5,272 bases of DNA from Desulfoprunum sp. (GTDB taxonomy: Bacteria > Desulfobacterota > Desulfobulbia > Desulfobulbales > Desulfocapsaceae). The position numbers were made by a program, and so were the translations under genes. Location: the NCBI GenBank assembly GCA_030696435.1, contig JAUYSF010000457.1, positions 1 through 5,272 on the forward strand. Reading direction: 5' to 3'. Each line of letters begins with the position of its first letter. The stretch's first letter is position 1. Below, one piece after another: positions 1 through 5,272 of the stretch. Under the pieces are notes generated by a model. The model ran no database searches. It saw only the letters and a list, made by a program, of their open reading frames with translations, and had not been told where the DNA came from.

Positions 1-456
1 CTGTTTTTTGGCATTCTGAAAAAGCGCCATAAAATTGATCGGTTCCATAAGGAAAGGTGTAAATCCGCCATCAATGGAAACCTGACTGACAATCTGTCTG
101 GTAAAGGGAAAAAGCAGAGTCGGGCAATCCACCTTGAGGACCATGTCGAGATGTTCTGCCGGAATGTTTTTCAGAAGGAAAACTGCGGCGTGCTCAACCT
201 CGAGAACAAACATTGCCTTCTCATCATCTTGAGATACCACTTTTGCTGTAATGTGTAGAGCGACTTCCCAGTGGTCATCATCCACCTTCTTGTTGTTCAA
301 GTTAAGATTAAGCTCAACTTTTGGCTCGGATTTCTGAGGAGTGATGAAAACCTCCGGGGCAAATGGATTTTCAAAGGAGAGATCCTTAATATACATTTTC
401 TGCATCCGAAACTCAGGTCGAGCCACATGCTCTACATTTTCGTTATTTTCAGACAT
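1..456 (-). CDS. secB: SecB, protein-export chaperone (3' end cut by window edge)
   Basis: SecB is a cytosolic tetrameric chaperone that keeps precursor proteins unfolded and hands them to SecA for export through SecYEG. Reading leftwards from an ATG at 456, 152 codons are open to the window edge with no stop. The family usually runs about 150-165 residues, so only a few C-terminal codons should be missing. Recognisable family stretches are YIKDLSFENP (residues 22-31), CPTLLFPFTRQ (111-121), the GGF turn (130-132) and PINFMALF (139-146), which correspond to E. coli YTKDISFEAP, CPNILFPYARE and PVNFDALF. The N-terminal dozen residues are polar and variable, as is usual. No signal peptide is seen, as expected for a cytosolic protein. 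The start is supported by GAGGTG four bases upstream. It lies 133 nt downstream of uvrA on the same strand, but a terminator-like hairpin and a promoter candidate lie between them, so separate transcription is likely. Identity is confident; the exact C-terminus is not visible. Confidence 0.95.
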   Translation of the reverse strand, partial: MSENNENVEHVARPEFRMQKMYIKDLSFENPFAPEVFITPQKSEPKVELNLNLNNKKVDDDHWEVALHITAKVVSQDDEKAMFVLEVEHAAVFLLKNIPAEHLDMVLKVDCPTLLFPFTRQIVSQVSIDGGFTPFLMEPINFMALFQNAKKQ

Positions 457-460
457 TCTA

Positions 461-466
461 CACCTC
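461..466 (-). promoter_or_regulatory. Ribosome binding site of secB
   Basis: GAGGTG on the minus strand lies four bases before the ATG at 456 (six bases if measured from the GAGG core). It fixes the secB start. Confidence 0.7.
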
Positions 467-535
467 GTTGTATTTTTAATTGCAAAATCATTTCCCTAGG
501 CCATTGCAAGGGAGACCTCCAAATTGTACGTCGGC

Positions 536-564
536 ATTAAACTGCACTTGCCCTTATCTAGCAA
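536..564 (-). promoter_or_regulatory. Candidate sigma70-type promoter of secB
   Basis: On the minus strand, TTGCTA (559-564, 4 of 6 matches to TTGACA) is followed after exactly 17 nt by TTTAAT (536-541, 5 of 6 matches to TATAAT). Transcription would start near 529 and give a leader of about 70 nt before the secB ATG. It sits downstream of the uvrA terminator candidate, where a separate secB promoter would be needed. It is called by eye from consensus only. Confidence 0.45.
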
Positions 565-571
565 GCTTTTC

Positions 572-596
572 AAAAAAACACCCCTGCCTTCAGAGA
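572..596 (-). terminator. Candidate Rho-independent terminator of uvrA
   Basis: On the minus strand, TCTCTG (591-596) can pair with CAGGGG (581-586) across an AAGG loop, giving six pairs of which two are G-U. Two bases later comes a run of seven T (572-578). The stem overlaps the uvrA stop codon at 590-592. The stem is short and only moderately stable, so termination could be partial. The long T run is the strongest part of the call. Confidence 0.5.
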
Positions 597-3421
597 ATCG
601 GCGCAAGAAATCTACCCGTATGGGAATCCGTGTTGAGAGCAACGACTTCAGGTCTGCCACAGGCAATAATCTTGCCGCCGCCGTCTCCCCCTTCCGGTCC
701 AACATCGATAATCCAATCTGCTGTCTTTATTACATCAAGATTATGCTCGATAACCACAACAGTATTTCCCTGATCAACCAACCGGTTGAGGACGTTGAGA
801 AGATGCTGAATATCTGCCGGGTGCAATCCTGTCGTCGGTTCATCAAGTATATAGAGCGTCTTGCCACTGCTTCTGCTTGATAGTTCTCGGGCCAGTTTGA
901 CCCGCTGGGCTTCTCCGCCAGACAGGGTCACCGATGATTGCCCGAGGGTAATATATGACAGCCCCACATCGTAAAGGGTTTGTAACCGGTTTTTTATAGC
1001 TGGGACATTTCTGAAGAATTCCAAGGCCTCTTCAATGGTCAGGGCCAGAATTTCATGTATATTTTTCCCCCGATACGAAATATCAAGGGTCTCAAGATTG
1101 TACCGTTTCCCATGGCACTTTTCACAACGAACGTACACATCAGGCAAGAAATGCATGGCAATCTTGATCTCACCCTCGCCATCACAAGTCTCGCATCTTC
1201 CACCTTTAATATTGAAGCTGAAACGGCCAGCACTATAGCCCCTCACTCTTGACTCCGGCAACCGAGCAAACAGCTCCCTAATCGGTGTAAACACCCCGGT
1301 ATAAGTTGCGGGATTGGACCGCGGGGTTCGACCTATCGGGCTCTGATCAATGTCCACCATTTTATCTATCGCCTCTAGCCCTTGAAGTGAAGCCCCATCA
1401 ATTTCCACTGTACCTGATTTCTTGCCAAGCCCCTTTTTAGCAAGCCTGTACAATGTCTCGATCACAAGTGAGCTCTTTCCTGAACCGGAAACCCCTGTGA
1501 CACAGGTCAACACTCCCAGAGGGAAGGCGACAGTGACCCCCTTTAAATTATTAACTGAGGTATTTTGAATTATCAAAGCCGGTTTCATCTTTGGTGGAAC
1601 AGGCCTCCGATGAACAGGCACAGCAATTAATTTTTTGCCGGAAAGATAGGCGCCTGTAACCGAATATTCGCTGGCCAAAAGCCCGGATACCGGTCCGTTA
1701 TAGACCACTTCACCACCATGCACTCCAGCCCCTAGGCCCATATCTAGGACATGGTCGGCAGCGAGGATCGTGTCGGTATCATGCTCGACGACTATCACAG
1801 TATTACCGAGATCCCGTAATTCAAGAAGGGTGTTCACCAGTTTCTGATTGTCACGCTGGTGCAAACCAATACTCGGCTCATCAAGAATATACAGAACCCC
1901 AGCCAGCCTTGAGCCTATCTGTGAGGCCAGCCGAATACGCTGGGCCTCCCCCCCCGACAAGGTGCCAGCCCGTCTTTCCAAGGAGAGATAGCCAAGACCG
2001 ACATCTTCGAGGAAAGCGAGTCTATCAACGATCTCCTTAAGAATCGGCTCACCGATCTGTCGTTCTCGTCCTTTGAAAGGCAGAAGGGGCAGTTCGGCAA
2101 GAAGTTTTTCGATCGACAGGCAGACGAGGGCATGTATAGACCACTCACCGACGCGAAAGGCGAGTGCCTCGGCCTTCAATCGTGCTCCTCGGCAGAGAGG
2201 ACAGGTCTGCTCATTCATGAATTTACCGAGTTCTTCACGGATCATATTTGACTGAGTTTCATGAAATCTTCGGTCCAGCTGGGGAATAACACCTTCGAAC
2301 GTTCTCTCATCAGTCATGGTCCGCCGTTCATTCCGATACTGAAAGCGTATGTCTTCTTTACCCGAGCCATAGAGGATAGCCTTCTGAGCCTTGGCGGATA
2401 ATTCAACAAAAGGAGTATCGAGAGAAAAGCTATAATGCTCAGCAACAGCTGCGAGGATCTGACCGGTATAGGAGTTTTCTTTTCGCCATCCCCAAGGAGC
2501 AATCGCCCCCTCAACGATACTTTTACCATCGTCAGGAACTACCAAGGCAGGATCGAAAAACTGTTTAACCCCGAGCCCACTGCATTCCGGGCAAGCCCCC
2601 TGTGGGTTATTAAAAGAAAAAAGCTGGGTTGATGGCTCCGGAAGTGATATCGAACAAGTGTGACATGCCGCAAATTCACTGAAAAGTTGCTCCTTCTCGC
2701 TTTCGACAAATTGCACCAAAAGGAAACCACCTGAGAGTTTCACCGCAGTGCTGACGGAATCAGACAACCTCTGACGGACAGAATCTTTGATTACCAGCCG
2801 GTCTACAACAACCTCAATTGTATGCTTTTTATTTTTCTCAAGATCGGCAATTTCCTCGGTGGGCAGAACATTCCCATCTACACGGACACGGACAAATCCT
2901 TCTTTGCGGACACGCTCAAGGAGCTGTTCATGCCTACCTTTTTTATCGGCAACTAGAGGGGCTAAAAGGACAATCTTTGTGCCCTCTTTCTGAGCCAGCA
3001 GGATATCCACCATGTCTTCGACCGATTGCGCCTGAATCTCACTGCCACACTCAGGACAATACGGACGCCCACACCTGGCAAACAGAAGGCGTAAATGGTC
3101 ATAAATCTCGGTAACGGTTCCAACGGTTGAACGGGGATTTTTGCTCGTTGTTTTCTGCTCGATGGAGACGGCTGGAGAAAGGCCTTCCAGGGCATCGACA
3201 TCAGGCTTATCCATCTGTCCGAGAAATTGACGGGCATACGTTGATAATGATTCGACATAACGACGCTGACCTTCGGCGTACAGCGTATCAAAAGCCAGTG
3301 TCGATTTTCCTGAGCCAGAAAGGCCGGTAAAGACCACCAACTTATTACGAGGCAAGTCGACATTAATATTTTTTAGATTATGCATCCGAGCACCTCGGAT
3401 GCTGAGTATCTTGGGTTCCAT
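590..3421 (-). CDS. uvrA: UvrA, excinuclease ABC subunit A
   Basis: UvrA is the damage-sensing ATPase of nucleotide excision repair. It dimerises, loads UvrB on damaged DNA and then leaves. The protein has 943 residues (E. coli 940) and is complete. It shows both ABC ATPase halves: Walker A GLSGSGKS (33-40) and GVSGSGKS (643-650), signature LSGGEAQR (488-495 and 833-840), and Walker [12 protein letters not shown] (510-520) and [11 protein letters not shown] (856-866). Zinc-module cysteines are C253/C256 with C277/C280, C407/C410, and C743/C746 with C766/C769. An extra cluster, C117, C122 and C125, sits where E. coli has only one cysteine. The ATG at 3421 is chosen because residues 1-20 match the family start (IRGAR then HNLKN) and a TGA lies four codons upstream in frame. 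It has no visible Shine-Dalgarno sequence. The gene lies 47 nt after the CoA-binding gene and may be co-transcribed with it. I saw no clear LexA box, though LexA sites vary between lineages. Confidence 0.99.
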   Translation of the reverse strand: MEPKILSIRGARMHNLKNINVDLPRNKLVVFTGLSGSGKSTLAFDTLYAEGQRRYVESLSTYARQFLGQMDKPDVDALEGLSPAVSIEQKTTSKNPRSTVGTVTEIYDHLRLLFARCGRPYCPECGSEIQAQSVEDMVDILLAQKEGTKIVLLAPLVADKKGRHEQLLERVRKEGFVRVRVDGNVLPTEEIADLEKNKKHTIEVVVDRLVIKDSVRQRLSDSVSTAVKLSGGFLLVQFVESEKEQLFSEFAACHTCSISLPEPSTQLFSFNNPQGACPECSGLGVKQFFDPALVVPDDGKSIVEGAIAPWGWRKENSYTGQILAAVAEHYSFSLDTPFVELSAKAQKAILYGSGKEDIRFQYRNERRTMTDERTFEGVIPQLDRRFHETQSNMIREELGKFMNEQTCPLCRGARLKAEALAFRVGEWSIHALVCLSIEKLLAELPLLPFKGRERQIGEPILKEIVDRLAFLEDVGLGYLSLERRAGTLSGGEAQRIRLASQIGSRLAGVLYILDEPSIGLHQRDNQKLVNTLLELRDLGNTVIVVEHDTDTILAADHVLDMGLGAGVHGGEVVYNGPVSGLLASEYSVTGAYLSGKKLIAVPVHRRPVPPKMKPALIIQNTSVNNLKGVTVAFPLGVLTCVTGVSGSGKSSLVIETLYRLAKKGLGKKSGTVEIDGASLQGLEAIDKMVDIDQSPIGRTPRSNPATYTGVFTPIRELFARLPESRVRGYSAGRFSFNIKGGRCETCDGEGEIKIAMHFLPDVYVRCEKCHGKRYNLETLDISYRGKNIHEILALTIEEALEFFRNVPAIKNRLQTLYDVGLSYITLGQSSVTLSGGEAQRVKLARELSSRSSGKTLYILDEPTTGLHPADIQHLLNVLNRLVDQGNTVVVIEHNLDVIKTADWIIDVGPEGGDGGGKIIACGRPEVVALNTDSHTGRFLAPIL
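3382..3402 (-). repeat. Perfect 9-bp inverted repeat at the 5' end of uvrA
   Basis: GCATCCGAG (3382-3390) and CTCGGATGC (3394-3402) are exact reverse complements separated by three bases. In the uvrA mRNA this forms a 9-bp stem with a GUG loop over codons 7-14 (Ser-Ile-Arg-Gly-Ala-Arg-Met-His). The stem contains an in-frame internal ATG (codon 13, 3383-3385), and the GAGGTG before it resembles a Shine-Dalgarno sequence. The amino acids are conserved in UvrA, so some of the symmetry may be a by-product of coding. The pairing itself is certain; a function is not shown. Confidence 0.6.
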
Positions 3422-3468
3422 CGAAATATTTCAGGGGAAGAAGATTGACTGCGGATGATCAAAGAGGG

Positions 3469-3879
3469 TCAGAACAGATTACTGTGATCGATTTTTATGC
3501 AACGATCCATGATGACGACAAGGCCATTACGCCTGGCAAATTCAGCAGCCTCCAGATTTATGATACCAAGTTGCATCCATATGGCACCGGCGCCTAACTT
3601 CACTGCTTCCTCAACAATGGGAAGAACATCTTCCGAACGCCTGAAAATATCAACTATATCAATTTTTGCAGGAATGGCGGAAAGCTGCGCATAGCAGGGT
3701 TGATCGAGAATTTCAGTATGCCCTGGATTGACGGGAAAGATGGTGTAACCTACCGACAAGAGGTAGCGCCCGACCATGTTGCTTGGTCGATTTTCCTTGG
3801 GAGAGAGCCCGACCATGGCAATGGTTTTGGCGCAACGCAAAAGCTGCCCCACCTCAACATGTGGATTGAGTAAAATCAT
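3469..3879 (-). CDS. CoA-binding domain protein (YccU-like)
   Basis: This is a single-domain, 136-residue Rossmann-fold protein of the CoA_binding_2 family, close in length and pattern to E. coli YccU (137 residues). The domain is related to the CoA-binding part of succinyl-CoA synthetase. The physiological role of stand-alone members is not established, so none is assigned. Visible motifs are AMVGLSPKENRPS (21-33, the nucleotide-binding loop), IFPVNPG (47-53), VDIVDIFRRSE-type strand and turn (about 73-83), AIWMQLGI (99-106) and VVIMDRC (121-127), followed by a basic-acidic tail with H132. There is no signal peptide or membrane segment. The ATG at 3879 is the only sensible start because an in-frame TGA lies three codons upstream. 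It lacks a clear Shine-Dalgarno sequence. uvrA follows 47 nt downstream on the same strand, and glyQ diverges on the other side. Family assignment is firm and function is open. Confidence 0.93.
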   Translation of the reverse strand: MILLNPHVEVGQLLRCAKTIAMVGLSPKENRPSNMVGRYLLSVGYTIFPVNPGHTEILDQPCYAQLSAIPAKIDIVDIFRRSEDVLPIVEEAVKLGAGAIWMQLGIINLEAAEFARRNGLVVIMDRCIKIDHSNLF

Positions 3880-3973
3880 ATGCTGTCAGTAGCCCAAAAT
3901 GTGCAGAAACGCCAGACAGAAAAAGGAGAAAAAAGATTTACCCCCGAGAAGTGCTATGGTAGCCTGTCTAAAT

Positions 3974-4002
3974 ATAATGATGAGCCCATGGACAAAAGTC
4001 AA
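3974..4002 (-). promoter_or_regulatory. Candidate promoter for the CoA-binding gene and uvrA
   Basis: On the minus strand, TTGACT (3997-4002, 5 of 6) is followed after 17 nt by CATTAT (3974-3979, 4 of 6). A TATATT lies slightly further on (3971-3976) but is 20 nt from the -35. The leader would be about 90 nt. The -35 lies inside the spacer of the opposing glyQ promoter candidate. Confidence 0.38.
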
Positions 4003-4019
4003 GAGAGCAATTATATACT
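3989..4019 (+). promoter_or_regulatory. Candidate promoter for glyQ
   Basis: TGGACA (3989-3994, 5 of 6) is followed after 17 nt by TATATA (4012-4017, 4 of 6). Alternatively, it is followed after 19 nt by TATACT (4014-4019, 5 of 6). Either gives a leader of about 90 nt before the glyQ ATG at 4115. The call is by eye, and the ambiguous -10 lowers confidence. Confidence 0.38.
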
Positions 4020-4102
4020 CTGACACTATTCAAAACATACAAAACTGGTCAATCGACTCTCTGCCAGCCAAGTACAGCCTCCCGCTTTCCGCAACACGAA
4101 TA

Positions 4103-4108
4103 AGAGGA
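4103..4108 (+). promoter_or_regulatory. Ribosome binding site deciding the glyQ start
   Basis: AGAGGA, within AAGAGGAAAATCG, lies six bases before the ATG at 4115 (4108 to 4115). It supports the family-consistent start MNFQD over any ATG further upstream in the same open frame, such as 3899, which has no comparable site. Confidence 0.7.
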
Positions 4109-4114
4109 AAATCG

Positions 4115-4984
4115 ATGAACTTTCAGGATATTATTTTTAACCTCAGCACCTACTGGGCTGATCAGGGTTGCCTTATTCAGCAACCCTATGACATGGAGGT
4201 CGGTGCCGGAACCTTCCACCCCGCGACCCTACTCCGCTCTCTGGGACCTGAACCCTGGAAGGCCGCCTATCCGCAGCCTTCAAGACGGCCGACTGACGGT
4301 CGCTACGGCGCCAATCCCAATCGCTTGCAGCACTACTATCAGTATCAGGTTGTCCTCAAACCTTCTCCTCTCAATGTCCAAGAGCTGTACCTCGGCAGTC
4401 TCGAACGATTTGGCCTGAATCTGAGAGAACACGACATCCGTTTTGTCGAAGACGACTGGGAGTCTCCGACCCTTGGAGCCTCAGGATTGGGCTGGGAGGT
4501 CTGGCTCGACGGAATGGAAATCACCCAGTTTACCTATTTTCAACAGGCCGGGTCTATCGACCTGCATCCCACAACGGTCGAGATCACCTATGGCCTCGAA
4601 CGCATTGCTATGTACCTGCAAGGTGTGGAAAGTGTCTACGATATCGCCTGGAACAACACTGTGAGCTACGGTGAAATCTTTCATCAGGCAGAAATCGAGT
4701 TCTCTACCTTCAATTTTGAAGAGGCAAATGTCGAGAGGCTTATGATGTTCTTTAACATCTACGAAGAAGAGGCTCACAAGCTTGTTGAGAAAAAGCTGAT
4801 CCTGCCGGCCTACGACTACTGCCTCAAGTGCTCACACACCTTCAATCTCTTGGATGCCCGCAAAGCGATAAGCGTTTCTGAGAGGACCCGCTATATAGGA
4901 AGGATCAGGAATGTCGCACGAAAGGTGGCAGAATGCTATGTTGCCCAGCGAGAAGAGATGGGGCATCCTCTCATCAAGAAATAA
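4115..4984 (+). CDS. glyQ: Glycyl-tRNA synthetase alpha subunit
   Basis: GlyQ is the class II catalytic alpha chain of bacterial alpha2-beta2 glycyl-tRNA synthetase. It activates glycine with ATP in the cytosol, while the beta chain GlyS recognises and helps charge tRNA-Gly. The predicted protein is 289 residues (E. coli 303). Conserved blocks in order are [11 protein letters not shown] (23-33), LGPEPW (43-48), [12 protein letters not shown] (54-65), [12 protein letters not shown] (69-80), [12 protein letters not shown] (89-100), [20 protein letters not shown] (107-126), [12 protein letters not shown] (133-144), [11 protein letters not shown] (157-167) and [19 protein letters not shown] (243-261). 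The ATG at 4115 matches the family N-terminus and has a good ribosome site. The frame stays open back to 3899, but those 72 codons have no family resemblance. The TAA at 4982-4984 abuts the 3' end of the opposing tRNA-Sec gene. No glyS follows within the window, which is unusual because the two genes are commonly adjacent. Confidence 0.98.
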   Translation: MNFQDIIFNLSTYWADQGCLIQQPYDMEVGAGTFHPATLLRSLGPEPWKAAYPQPSRRPTDGRYGANPNRLQHYYQYQVVLKPSPLNVQELYLGSLERFGLNLREHDIRFVEDDWESPTLGASGLGWEVWLDGMEITQFTYFQQAGSIDLHPTTVEITYGLERIAMYLQGVESVYDIAWNNTVSYGEIFHQAEIEFSTFNFEEANVERLMMFFNIYEEEAHKLVEKKLILPAYDYCLKCSHTFNLLDARKAISVSERTRYIGRIRNVARKVAECYVAQREEMGHPLIKK

Positions 4985-5082
4985 TGGCGGAAGTGCATGG
5001 GAATCGAACCCACCTAACAGGCTATTAACCCGCTACACCGGATTTGAAGTCCGGGAAGGCCACCAGTGCCCTGTCCACTTCC
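4985..5082 (-). tRNA. selC: tRNA-Sec (selenocysteine), anticodon UCA
   Basis: This 98-nt gene, with encoded CCA (4985-4987) and G73 discriminator (4988), has the hallmarks of bacterial tRNA-Sec. The anticodon loop CTTCAAA carries TCA (5045-5047) on a CCGGA/TCCGG stem. There is a long variable arm, TAGCGGG paired with CCTGTTA (seven pairs including two G-U) around a TTAATAG loop. The T arm is GTGGG-TTCGATT-CCCAT. The acceptor begins GGAAGTG and pairs with CACTTCC, as in other selC genes (E. coli begins GGAAGATC and ends with the same discriminator and CCA). The D arm is long, AGGGC pairing with GCCTT. The eighth acceptor pair would be G opposite G. The tRNA is charged with serine, converted by SelA using selenophosphate from SelD, and delivered by SelB to UGA codons; none of those genes is in the window. 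The 3' end touches the glyQ stop codon, and no obvious terminator follows. Confidence 0.95.
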
Positions 5083-5110
5083 GTAGGTGCTGATCAAAAC
5101 AAAGAAGAGT

Positions 5111-5139
5111 AATATACTAATTAGTATTGACCTTGAAAA
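5111..5139 (-). promoter_or_regulatory. selC: Candidate promoter of the tRNA-Sec gene
   Basis: On the minus strand, TTTTCA (5134-5139, 4 of 6) is followed after 17 nt by TATATT (5111-5116, 5 of 6). A shifted alternative is TTGTTT (5137-5142) with 17 nt to TAGTAT (5114-5119). Either predicts a start roughly 20-25 nt before the mature tRNA 5' end at 5082. Position and A+T richness fit a tRNA promoter, but the exact hexamers are uncertain. Confidence 0.5.
5114..5127. repeat. Perfect 14-bp palindrome, operator-like
   Basis: ATACTAATTAGTAT (5114-5127) is its own reverse complement. It overlaps the -10 region of the leftward tRNA-Sec promoter candidate and touches the -35 of the rightward promoter candidate at 5127. 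That placement is typical of an operator shared by divergent promoters. A+T-rich palindromes also occur by chance, so only the symmetry and location are certain. Confidence 0.5.
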
Positions 5140-5156
5140 CAACTTTTTATTATAAT
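5127..5156 (+). promoter_or_regulatory. Strong rightward sigma70-type promoter candidate
   Basis: TTGACC (5127-5132, 5 of 6) and a perfect TATAAT (5151-5156) are separated by 18 nt of A+T-rich sequence. Transcription would start near 5163 and run off the right edge. It is the best consensus match in the window. No product can be assigned to its transcript from the 110 bases visible. Confidence 0.55.
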
Positions 5157-5272
5157 ACCCAATTCACCGATCCCCATGAAGAACAAATGCGTCTTCCGCA
5201 CAGAGGATTCAGCGGGACGAAAGCCCTCTGAAAGGGATCCACAACTTCTACAACTATCAGAAAGACAGCCCA
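5157..5272. other. Unassigned edge region with competing hairpins and edge-cut open frames
   Basis: No recognisable gene is visible here. On the plus strand, CAGAGG (5201-5206) can pair perfectly with CCTCTG (5225-5230), enclosing GGGACGAAAG. A competing small hairpin pairs CCCT (5224-5227) with AGGG (5233-5236). A plus-strand frame from ATG 5176 stays open for 32 codons to the edge but has no ribosome site and a very polar product. A minus-strand frame enters at 5272 and stays open for 40 codons to a TAA at 5150-5152, with residues such as VVDPFQRAFVPLNP. Neither is recognised as a family. The stretch could be a structured leader of a gene to the right, or the 3' end of a leftward gene. Confidence 0.3.

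Noticed and set aside
480..512. TTGCAA repeated twice about 20 bases apart before secB
   Set aside because: A self-complementary hexamer in A+T-rich DNA; too short to call an operator or hairpin.
494..516. Two-codon upstream open frame (ATG GCC TAG) behind a GGAGG in the secB leader
   Set aside because: Such tiny frames arise often by chance. The spacing is long and nothing else points to leader-peptide control.
505..526. Sigma54-like -24/-12 element before secB (TTGG followed by TTGCA on the minus strand)
   Set aside because: The gap between the GG and GC elements is 11 nt instead of the strict 10, and the conserved CAC after TGG is missing.
271..540. 89-codon plus-strand frame opposite secB
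   Set aside because: It is antisense to a clear SecB gene and has no recognisable domain or ribosome site.
496..705. 69-codon minus-strand frame across the uvrA end and the secB leader
   Set aside because: Most of it overlaps the well-supported uvrA coding frame, and it shows no family features. It crosses the terminator and promoter signals.
2962..3363. 133-codon minus-strand frame inside uvrA
   Set aside because: It is a shifted-frame shadow of the uvrA N-terminal half, whose frame is intact and conserved.
3915..3969. Inverted repeat AGACAG / CTGTCT in the glyQ intergenic region
   Set aside because: Only six base pairs with a loop of over 40 nt; expected by chance.
3880..4000. LexA (SOS) box upstream of the CoA-binding gene and uvrA
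   Set aside because: CTGT occurs at 3883 and 3964, but neither is followed by ACAG after eight bases. No extended palindrome of the kind reported for other LexA types was evident.
5190..5240. c-di-GMP-I (GEMM) riboswitch, suggested by GGGACGAAAGCC
   Set aside because: It resembles the GGGACGCAAAGCC segment of that class but lacks one base, and the preceding GCAAACC segment and paired helices are missing. A guanidine-II match also fails because the ACGA is not closed by a GGG/CCC tetraloop stem.

Overview
The window looks like ordinary chromosome from a moderate-G+C proteobacterium-like organism that decodes UGA as selenocysteine. SecB (mostly a proteobacterial chaperone), the two-gene type of glycyl-tRNA synthetase (GlyQ alpha chain) and a tRNA-Sec together fit a sulfate-reducer-like 'deltaproteobacterium' (Desulfobacterota). 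That placement is an inference from gene content and protein flavour, not a demonstrated taxonomy.

Layout. Positions 1-456 (minus) hold secB, cut by the left edge near its C-terminus. Positions 457-589 hold a plausible secB promoter and ribosome binding site, and a terminator-like hairpin at the end of uvrA. Positions 590-3421 (minus) are a complete uvrA. Positions 3469-3879 (minus) are a small CoA-binding (YccU-type) protein, 47 nt upstream of uvrA. Positions 3880-4114 form a divergent intergenic region with overlapping back-to-back promoter candidates. Positions 4115-4984 (plus) are glyQ. Positions 4985-5082 (minus) are a tRNA-Sec gene (selC) whose encoded CCA end touches the glyQ stop codon with no spacer. 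Positions 5083-5272 contain the selC promoter candidate, a perfect 14-bp palindrome and a strong rightward promoter candidate that reads off the window.

Function. These are housekeeping genes: protein export (SecB), nucleotide excision repair (UvrA), a small cofactor-binding protein of unclear role, glycine charging of tRNA (GlyQ, which needs GlyS from elsewhere) and selenocysteine insertion (tRNA-Sec). They do not form one pathway. The CoA-binding gene and uvrA may share a transcript. secB appears to have its own promoter behind the uvrA terminator.

I do not see a mobile element, CRISPR array, toxin-antitoxin pair or defence system. The points most worth a second look are the zero-gap glyQ/selC convergence, the absence of glyS next to glyQ, the palindrome and promoter cluster at the right edge, and the hairpin at the start of uvrA.
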